64,000 bases of DNA, taken from NCBI RefSeq assembly GCF_014297275.1, contig NZ_JACOQK010000001.1:620001-684000 (forward strand), read 5' to 3'. The position numbers and the translations under genes were made by a program. The notes beneath the pieces are model-generated. The model saw nothing but the letters and a program-made list of their open reading frames with translations, was not told the DNA's origin and searched no databases. Origin of the DNA: Clostridium facile. Its GTDB lineage: Bacteria; Bacillota; Clostridia; Oscillospirales; Ruminococcaceae. The number at the start of each line of letters is the position of its first letter. Position 1 is the first letter of the stretch. Positions 58,170 to 64,000 of this stretch are shown here, piece by piece.

Positions 58170-60485
58170 TTATTCCTCCTTGGTTTTTTCACGGTTCAGG
58201 TAGATAAAAAGCCGCATGGCGGTTAATAGCTGTTTCCGATCGGCTGAATTTTTGATCCAGTTCAGCATATTGGCGGAAAATTCCTGGTAAGCCTTTTGTT
58301 TGGCGGCATCATTTTTTCCGGATTTTTGAGGGGACATCCTTGCCAGCAGATAGGCTGCCCTTGCAATCCGAATTGGCTCGTCTAGATTTTGCTCCAAACG
58401 GCTGATATGTTCATATAGGTTGAATAAAAAGCTATTCCCGCTCCCTTGTTCCGATGGTTCCATTTTGGAAAAATAATTCTGGATTGCCCGCAATTTTTCC
58501 ATAACAACGATATTTATAAATTCCTCCCAGTGGTAGGTTGCTTGGCAGTAAAGCTGGAATTTTGTCGCAGTTTCGTCCTCTGGATTGCCAGCCTGCCTGG
58601 TATCCATTCCAAATAGGGCAACCCCGTTTTTGTGTTCCAGTTTTTTGGCGGCACTTTCCAGCATACCAGTTTCGGACGCCATAGCCTGTAGCGGGTATTT
58701 AAACGGGAAAATCCCAATCCCGGCGGAAAAAGTGAGGGTGCCATCGGTATATCTTTTTAAACATTGGTATAAATCCACTGCGGCTTCGATGATCTGGTCC
58801 CATGCGCCCGCCAGAAACATATCGTCCCCACCGGAATAAACCACCACAAGTTTTCGGTTGCCGTTTTCCGGTGTTTTGGATAGCGAAAATGGCAGATACG
58901 GCTCCCCATTTTCTTTGGTAAGCTCGCCAAATTCACCACGTAAAATACAGTTGACATGATGTTTGAAAAAGAGGGTCAGTTGCCGGGAAAGTTCGTTGGT
59001 CCATCGCAGGCGGCAGCTGCCATCCTGTGCGACGTCATCTCCAATTTTCTCAAAAGTCTTGCCCAACGAGTCCACGTCGGCGCGCAATACTCCAATCCGG
59101 GAAATCCCCTGAGATAATCCCGCTAGCTTCTCAAAGGTGGGCATTGGATCTTTTTCTTTCTCCTGATAAAAATAGTTTCCCAGATAAATGGGGATTTGTC
59201 CTACATCAACTGGCTTTTTCGGATTGGGATGGTAAACCCGAACGTTTTTTCCCTGCCGGGTGAAAAGGCTGTGTCTGTCGGAAAGCATATATAAAAACTT
59301 CGTGTTCCCATCGGCTGCCGGCAGGCGCAGGAACTTATTTTTTTCATGATCTGTTGATTGACACGGATCTTCTTGGCGATTGGTGATTACAATCAAGTTA
59401 TCCGAACTCATTAACTCGCTGGAAATTTCCTGGAACTCCTGGCAGTTCTCACAAACTCCGTCCTGGTTTAATGTACTGCTAGTGTGGCAAATCCTGCATT
59501 CCCGCCGATTGTCTTTATTCTGTTGTTGGTTGAGTTTTTCCAACTGCTCGCCAGTGTAACGCTGATATTTTTTCTGAATGGATTGTTCCGATAACTCCTT
59601 AAAAACATTCTGCCATTTTTCCTTGTCCACCAGTTGTTCGGCAGAGCAGGGGACGCAGCTATAATTGGCATAGAGGGAACCTCCCAGCTGTTCCAGCAGC
59701 CAGTTGTTCACATCGCTGAACAGATTCGAAATCTTTTCCTCTGCGTCAGGAGAGTTGGGGAGCAACAAATATCCATTTCCCCCACCGTTGTAGAGCAGAT
59801 TGGCTCTAAAAAGGGAAAACTGTTCCAGCAATTCATCCATCAAATGTTCCACCAGAACATCAACGTAAAACGATCGGCTCCGGAGTATTTTCAAGGAATC
59901 TTTTCCTGAAACCGTATAGATAAAATCCTGGATACCGGAAAACCCACAGGAAACCAGCAAAAAAGGCTGTTCCGGAACAAGGGGTTGTTCCATACAGCAG
60001 GCGAAACAACAGCTGAGGTGGATGCGCTCAAACACCGAAAGGTAGGGATAGCCGGAAGGATAATAGTAGAACTGCCTCCGGCAGAGTTCATAAAGCGCCA
60101 GCACACCATCGTTGGTGCAGGGTATCCCCTTTACCTTTTCTAAAAATTCTGTTTTTCTATCGGTGTAGTTGTGCGGTTGCCCCTCCTGATTGGTGGGATA
60201 TTGGAAGCTGTTTTCCGTCATGGCGGAATAGATTTTACCGTTCGCCATCGCATCCCCTTTTAAGACATCAAAAATGCAGGACAATGGCTGGAGGGTCCCG
60301 ACTTTCTCTTTCTTCTTTCCCAAAACAAGCCGGTCCACTTCGTTATCCCATTGGGTGCTTTCCGCCGATCGTTTGTAAGCCTCCTTCCATTTGTCCCACA
60401 GTTGGGTAAATTCCTGTTCCGATTCCCCATATACCTCCTTCAGAATCCGGAATATCTGGCACACCGCCATTTTTGTTGCTTCCAT
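58170..60485 (-). CDS. cas10: Cas10/Csm1 with cyclase site but no HD nuclease motif
   Basis: 771 aa. The N-terminal ~90 residues carry no HD pair (the usual HDIGKF-type motif is absent). PLSCIFDVLKGDAM (~64) matches the segment that normally follows the HD domain. Palm 1 FSGIQDFIYTVSGKDSLKIL ~165; zinc-finger CRICHTSSTLNQDGVCENC ~328-346; palm 2 GGDD (VVYSGGDDMFLAG, ~549-552) intact. So DNA cleavage is unlikely while cyclic oligoadenylate synthesis is expected. First cas gene after the membrane protein gene. Confidence 0.92.
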   Translation of the reverse strand: MEATKMAVCQIFRILKEVYGESEQEFTQLWDKWKEAYKRSAESTQWDNEVDRLVLGKKKEKVGTLQPLSCIFDVLKGDAMANGKIYSAMTENSFQYPTNQEGQPHNYTDRKTEFLEKVKGIPCTNDGVLALYELCRRQFYYYPSGYPYLSVFERIHLSCCFACCMEQPLVPEQPFLLVSCGFSGIQDFIYTVSGKDSLKILRSRSFYVDVLVEHLMDELLEQFSLFRANLLYNGGGNGYLLLPNSPDAEEKISNLFSDVNNWLLEQLGGSLYANYSCVPCSAEQLVDKEKWQNVFKELSEQSIQKKYQRYTGEQLEKLNQQQNKDNRRECRICHTSSTLNQDGVCENCQEFQEISSELMSSDNLIVITNRQEDPCQSTDHEKNKFLRLPAADGNTKFLYMLSDRHSLFTRQGKNVRVYHPNPKKPVDVGQIPIYLGNYFYQEKEKDPMPTFEKLAGLSQGISRIGVLRADVDSLGKTFEKIGDDVAQDGSCRLRWTNELSRQLTLFFKHHVNCILRGEFGELTKENGEPYLPFSLSKTPENGNRKLVVVYSGGDDMFLAGAWDQIIEAAVDLYQCLKRYTDGTLTFSAGIGIFPFKYPLQAMASETGMLESAAKKLEHKNGVALFGMDTRQAGNPEDETATKFQLYCQATYHWEEFINIVVMEKLRAIQNYFSKMEPSEQGSGNSFLFNLYEHISRLEQNLDEPIRIARAAYLLARMSPQKSGKNDAAKQKAYQEFSANMLNWIKNSADRKQLLTAMRLFIYLNREKTKEE

Positions 60486-60508
60486 TTTTCCACCTCCGAA
60501 CCAATCTG

Positions 60509-61483
60509 TTAATGATACAAAATAGAAAAAAGTAATTGTTTTAAGGTCAATCTCATATTCGCCATAGCAGTATAAAATCTGGGTAATGTATAAAACCCTT
60601 TTAAATTATTCTTTGGGTAATATAAAATGCCATATTTTTCTGATTTTTCGCATGCCTCACAAAAATACTTATAGGTTTTAAAATTCTTAGGATAAATCCA
60701 TTCTTCTTTTGGAGGTACTTGTTTGTTGTTGTGATTGTTATTTTTATCTACAAAATATTTAGCTGGAATTTCCTCCCCTTCTTGTATTGCAAAATCCTCT
60801 TCTTTGTCTATTTCATAAACAATCACATCATAATCTTGGATAATTAACTGGAAATCTTGCATGCGGTAGCTTGGAAAAATTATTTTGCTGTCTACGTGAA
60901 ATTTCAATAGTTTTAGTTCGTTTTCTACATAATTGAGAACTTTTCTACTATTCTCATTATCCGGTATTTCATTCCAATAGAAAAATAAAATTTTCTTTTG
61001 TCTTGCCATCTTTTCTTGTTCTACCGCATTTTTTAGATACTGTTTATTTTCTTCTCCGTCTATCATCACATACAATTGTTCATCAATTTGATCCAAATAA
61101 TTTTCCTCAATCGTATTTTTAATATCGCGGCGATTGGAAAGCCCAGTAATGGAAAGAAGAAAAATCGCCAGCGCGCCAACTGCGGAAACCAGCCAGATCA
61201 AATGGGCTTCCTGGTCCTGGATAAATTCCCTGTGGCGTTGCAGTTCGGATTCCAAAAAAGCAACGGTCTGTTCCGTAGGGGAGTCCATGCCCGCCTGTTG
61301 CTGGGTGGTAATTTGGGATATCTGGTGTTCCAGTTCTTTCACCTTGCTGTTTGCAGTAGATGATATTACAATTGCGACAATCGGCGAAATTACCAAAACA
61401 AGAGCCATAAGGATGATTATCGCCCCTTTTGTACAGGATGAAATTGGACAGTGTTTTGAATGATCGTTGTTCTTTTTTCTCAT
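60509..61483 (-). CDS. two-TM protein with cytoplasmic Rossmann-like domain; candidate type III effector
   Basis: 324 aa from ATG 61483 (GAGGTGAGAG upstream). TM1 ~18-40 (AIIILMALVLVISPIVAIVI), a ~55-residue outside coiled coil (VKELEHQISQITTQQQAGMD), TM2 ~98-117 (WLVSAVGALAIFLLSITGLS), then ~205 cytoplasmic residues. These start with a beta-alpha-beta pattern (KILFFYWNEIP; NSRKVLNYVENELKLLKFHV; FQLIIQDYDVIVYEID) and end FYTAMANMRLTLKQLLFSIL. It ends 23 bp before cas10 and leads the operon. No Csm6 or other known effector is present. By position it may sense cyclic oligoadenylate and act on the membrane; the family is not recognised. Confidence 0.75.
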   Translation of the reverse strand: MRKKNNDHSKHCPISSCTKGAIIILMALVLVISPIVAIVISSTANSKVKELEHQISQITTQQQAGMDSPTEQTVAFLESELQRHREFIQDQEAHLIWLVSAVGALAIFLLSITGLSNRRDIKNTIEENYLDQIDEQLYVMIDGEENKQYLKNAVEQEKMARQKKILFFYWNEIPDNENSRKVLNYVENELKLLKFHVDSKIIFPSYRMQDFQLIIQDYDVIVYEIDKEEDFAIQEGEEIPAKYFVDKNNNHNNKQVPPKEEWIYPKNFKTYKYFCEACEKSEKYGILYYPKNNLKGFYTLPRFYTAMANMRLTLKQLLFSILYH

Positions 61484-61514
61484 AGCTCTCACCTCATACT
61501 TTTTTGATTTTTTC

Positions 61515-61650
61515 AGATTTTTCAGAGTGGTGATACAAGACGCTAGCAGGAGCCTTTTTTCAGAGTGGTTATGAAAGGCACTAGGAGGAGCCACATCTTT
61601 AGGCGGTGTGAGCCTGTCCCAAAACAGCTCCCTACGCCTATACCCTGGTG
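61515..61650 (+). mobile_element. partial and full copies of the CRISPR-repeat insertion element
   Basis: TTTTTCAGAGTGGTGATACA (partial, ~37 bp), then TTTTTTCAGAGTGGTTATGA ... CTGTCCCAAAACAGCTCCC ... TACCCTGGTG, a degenerate full copy that joins a truncated repeat end TAAC (61651). It lies upstream of the cas operon, so the operon's promoter must be in or beyond it. Confidence 0.7.
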
Positions 61651-61711
61651 TAACATAAGCATAAGCTCAAGGCAGCAAAGATATCCAAGTTGCCGTACCC
61701 TTACGGGTGTG

Positions 61712-61813
61712 TCTTTTTCGAGTGGTCATAAAAGGCGCTAGCAGGAGCCCCATCGTTAGGTAGTGCAATCCTATCTCAAAACAGCTTCCTACATTTATAC
61801 CCCGACGGGTGTG
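61712..61813 (+). mobile_element. 102-bp insertion inside CRISPR repeat
   Basis: Follows repeat base 23; ends ATACCCCGACGGGTGTG, duplicating repeat bases 8-23 imperfectly. Confidence 0.85.
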
Positions 61814-61879
61814 TATTGTAACGTGTACACTCATATGTGTACATGGTGTCAGAAATGTTGCCGTACCCTGGCGGGTGTG

Positions 61880-61981
61880 TCTTTTTCGAGTGGTTATAAA
61901 AGGCGCTAGCAGGAGCCCCATCTTTAGGCAGTGCAATCCCATCCCAAAACAGCTCCCTGCGTCTGCACCCTGGTGGGTGTG
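61880..61981 (+). mobile_element. 102-bp insertion inside CRISPR repeat
   Basis: Starts TCTTTTTCGAGTGGTTATAA, ends GCACCCTGGTGGGTGTG; exactly 102 bp. Confidence 0.85.
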
Positions 61982-62050
61982 TATTGTAACTTTTGACACT
62001 TTCAGGAGACATATAGAGTCTATAGAAGTTGCCGTACCCTGGCGGGTGTA

Positions 62051-62152
62051 TCTTTTCAGAGTGGTTATAAAAGGCGCTAGCAGGAACCCCATCTTTAGGC
62101 AGTGCAATCCCATCCCAAAACAGTTCCCTGCACCTGTACCCTCACGGGTGTG
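62051..62152 (+). mobile_element. 102-bp insertion inside CRISPR repeat
   Basis: Starts TCTTTTCAGAGTGGTTATAA, ends GTACCCTCACGGGTGTG; exactly 102 bp. Confidence 0.85.
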
Positions 62153-62298
62153 TATTGTAACGATGGTATCGAACAATCAGCTAAACTGTGGGAAGATTGT
62201 TGCCGTACCCTGGCGGGTGTGTATTGTAACTTAAATTTTTTTAGGAGGATTTAAAAATGACTACCAGTTGCCGTACCCTGGCGGGTGTGTATTGTAAC

Positions 62299-62530
62299 GG
62301 CGGGGGAAATGCGCCCAATATTTTCGGGGGTTCCAGGGCAGAAAAATGCGAACCCTGGTGATATCACCTTCTTTTTAAAACAGATTTACATCCCAGCGGG
62401 GTGCAAACCCGGTATTTCTAGCCAGTGCGAATCCGCTGAGAATTTTTGCTCGCTTGTCATTCACGCCAAATCATTTGGAAGAATAAAATAATTTCAATCT
62501 ATAAAAATAATAATTTTTGTGATTTTATTA
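62299..62530 (-). promoter_or_regulatory. CRISPR leader of array 2
   Basis: GGCGGGGGAAATGCGCCCAATATTTTC aligns in part with leader 1 (GCATCCAGTATTTTC). Related motifs ATGCGAACCC (62346), GTGCAAACCC (62401) and GTGCGAATCC (62424) occur at spaced intervals. The rest of the space to 62750 is AT-rich and gene-free. Confidence 0.55.
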
Positions 62531-62751
62531 TAAACGAAAAATAGCCTGCACGCAAGTGATTTTCTGCAAAATATTTAAAAAATCTGGAAAATAAACTAAA
62601 ATATGGCAAGTATTTCGTCCATTTCCCACATGAAATTTAAGATTAGTGGATTTACAGTGATTCTTTAGTCAAAAAACGGAACCAGGGGAGGGAAGATACT
62701 CAGTTTATGTTGAACAGTGCGATGGCATGAACTGTTTTTCCGGATGAAAAA

Positions 62752-62795
62752 ATAAAAACGACCTTGAGCTCAAGCCCAAAGCCGTTTTGTATATT
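62752..62795 (-). terminator. terminator of the FIVAR surface protein gene
   Basis: Minus strand AAAACG...CTT...AAG...CGTTTTTATTTTTTC, centred on the palindrome CTTGAGCTCAAG (62764-62775). Confidence 0.65.
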
Positions 62796-62831
62796 TTATT
62801 GAGAGAAAAGAGAAGAAGAAAACGTTATGAG

Positions 62832-64000
62832 TTATTTTTTCTTACGGGAGAGAACCAGTGCAACTCCTGCAATTGCTATTGCTGCCATTCCAGCAATTGG
62901 TGCAAAGTCGCCTGTTTTCGCTGCGTTTGCTTTTGGTGTGGTGGATTCCTGTCCTGTCTGGGCAATATCTTCGGTTGGAGTTTCAGCAGGGGTTCCATCT
63001 ACTGCTACCAGGTTATCTATTGCTGTTTGTACACTTGTTACTGCTGCATCTACTTCTTCCTGGTTTGCGTTTTCATTGTTGTATACATCCTTTGCTTTTG
63101 CTACTGCTGCTTGCAATGCTGCGTAACTCTCTGCTGTGTATGCGTTTGCATCTACTTTGCCTGCTTCCGCAAGAACATCTTTCAAGATAGACTTATCTGC
63201 TTTGAACCGTAGATTCAGCATTGCATTTAATAAATTATCCGCTACTTGGTTGATTTCTGCTTGCATGGCATCGCCATCTTCATATACCGCTACTGCTATT
63301 TCTAATGCTGCGGTGAATTCCGCTTTGCCTGCTTCCACATAACGGTCAAGTTCTGCATTGATTTCATTTGCTGCTTCTATCAGGGAAGCCAGTTCTGTTT
63401 TATCTCCTGCTACAAATCCTAATTTATGGATTTCATTCAGCAAGGTTTTCCATGCTGCGTCTACTTCTTCCTGGGTTGCTGCCGCATTGCCTGCTACTGT
63501 TTTTGCATTTTCCAAAGCAGCATCAAAGGATTTCTGTACGCTTTCAATGGCATTGTCATATTCGCCACTTTCTTTGGCAGCTTCTGCGTATGCAATCACA
63601 GAGTTCAAAATGCCTTTATTTGCCTGGCTTTCTTCCAAAGAAACTTCGCTATATGGAACAATCACTGCCTGTTCTGGACCATAATCCACATAGTCGATAT
63701 TGTAGCCCCACCAACTAGCGGCATTGTGTTCCACTTTTACTGCGCCACGTTCAAATTGAACGTTCGCCAAAGTAGAGCTGTATTCAATGACAATGCTGTT
63801 TTCACCGTCTACCAAGTAATCGGAAATATCTGCTACTGGTTTTGTCCAGCTAACACCACCGGTGTAGCCTGGTTTTTTGGAGCTTTCGGTTCCGCCAACT
63901 TTCTGTCCGTTAATCCATACTTCCATGCTTTCTTCCAGATTGTCTCCGAAGTCCAGGTAAGCGCCATCCGCTTTGCTAGCATCCCAGTTAAAGGTTGCTT
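62832..64000 (-). CDS. sortase-anchored surface protein with FIVAR repeats, 5' end outside window
   Basis: The open frame continues to the right edge (residues before the internal Met read FNWDASKADGAYLDFGDNLE), so only the C-terminal ~390 residues are present. The first part (LEESMEVWINGQKVGG, VDGENSIVIEYSSTLANVQF) looks like a jelly-roll or GH2-type beta domain of a secreted glycosidase. Then three or so FIVAR-like helical repeats (~130-310; AALQAAVAKAKDVYNNENAN, QEEVDAAVTSVQTAIDNLV). The end is AAKTGD, a hydrophobic helix and SRKKK, a sortase signal. Likely a cell-wall glycan-degrading enzyme; the catalytic domain would lie off-window. Confidence 0.85.
   Translation of the reverse strand, partial: ATFNWDASKADGAYLDFGDNLEESMEVWINGQKVGGTESSKKPGYTGGVSWTKPVADISDYLVDGENSIVIEYSSTLANVQFERGAVKVEHNAASWWGYNIDYVDYGPEQAVIVPYSEVSLEESQANKGILNSVIAYAEAAKESGEYDNAIESVQKSFDAALENAKTVAGNAAATQEEVDAAWKTLLNEIHKLGFVAGDKTELASLIEAANEINAELDRYVEAGKAEFTAALEIAVAVYEDGDAMQAEINQVADNLLNAMLNLRFKADKSILKDVLAEAGKVDANAYTAESYAALQAAVAKAKDVYNNENANQEEVDAAVTSVQTAIDNLVAVDGTPAETPTEDIAQTGQESTTPKANAAKTGDFAPIAGMAAIAIAGVALVLSRKKK

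Larger units (their letters stand above)
61651..62298 (-). CRISPR. CRISPR array 2 (five repeats, three split by insertions, plus a truncated one)
   Basis: Same 32-nt repeat as array 1. Truncated end 61651-61654; split repeats 61689-61822, 61857-61990, 62028-62161; intact 62199-62230 and 62267-62298. Spacers 34-37 nt: 61655-61688, 61823-61856, 61991-62027, 62162-62198, 62231-62266. The leader-proximal spacer contains AGGAGGATTTAAAAATGAC, a ribosome site plus ATG in plus sense, so a crRNA made leftwards would be antisense to an mRNA start. Confidence 0.92.

Noticed and set aside
61880..61981. Similarity of the CRISPR insert (minus strand TTTTGGGATGGGATTGCAC) to the GGGA boxes at 38-44 kb
   Set aside because: Only a short match with a one-base offset and none of the fixed box spacing; probably coincidence.
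61667..62234. Long frames on both strands through array 2
   Set aside because: Same reason: repeat-driven open frames without start signals.

Overview
The window looks like a chromosome segment of a Gram-positive gut clostridium, probably Oscillospirales/Ruminococcaceae-like. This is inferred from SLH and BspA-type surface proteins, QTGE/KTGD-type sortase tails, many LCxGC lipoproteins, AGGAGG ribosome sites and moderate GC. No rRNA or tRNA gene was recognised.

Layout. 1-4.5 kb: three SLH surface proteins, the last with a C39-type peptidase domain. 4.6-15.4 kb: housekeeping and small accessory genes (membrane lipase, HEAT protein, lipoproteins, Nudix hydrolase, a TrxB-like flavoprotein without its cysteines, three tandem XRE regulators of which one is frameshifted, a MarR-flavodoxin pair, a DUF1284 protein). 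15.9-17.2 kb: gene-poor, with two possible small RNAs and one copy of a 221-bp dispersed repeat (second copy at 48.5 kb). 17.3-19.7 kb: a large sortase-anchored protein. 20.1-31.7 kb (minus strand): a siphophage-type tail module (major tail protein, frameshifted chaperone, tape measure, distal tail, tip, BppU/collar fibre, holin) with no head, packaging, lysin or integrase gene. Three lipoprotein genes sit inside it and eight relatives follow at 33.1-38.3 kb.

38.4-44.5 kb: a prophage/ICE-like control and replication module (XRE-DUF6514 protein, ArpU-like protein, DUF6291 replication protein, excisionase-like protein, XRE repressor plus ImmA/IrrE). It is laced with four copies of a ~300-bp non-coding module made of GGGACGAAyTGCA-like boxes at rigid spacing. 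44.9-47.4 kb: a sulfur operon (O-acetylhomoserine sulfhydrylase, cysteine synthase) behind what reads as a cysteine leader-peptide attenuator. 49.2-52.5 kb: a K+/H+ antiporter and two paralogous membrane proteins.

52.6-62.5 kb: a type III-A CRISPR-Cas locus, cas10-csm2-csm3-csm4-csm5-cas6, headed by an unrecognised two-TM protein and flanked by two arrays. It is unusual in several ways. Cas10 keeps GGDD but has no visible HD nuclease motif. Csm3 has Asn at the slicing Asp position. cas6 has an early in-frame TAG. Six CRISPR repeats are split at exactly the same position by a 102-104-bp element. Taken together these suggest a signalling-only type III complex feeding a membrane effector, or a system in decay. 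This locus is the best candidate for something undescribed; the cysteine attenuator and the four box modules follow. The window closes inside a FIVAR-repeat sortase-anchored protein.
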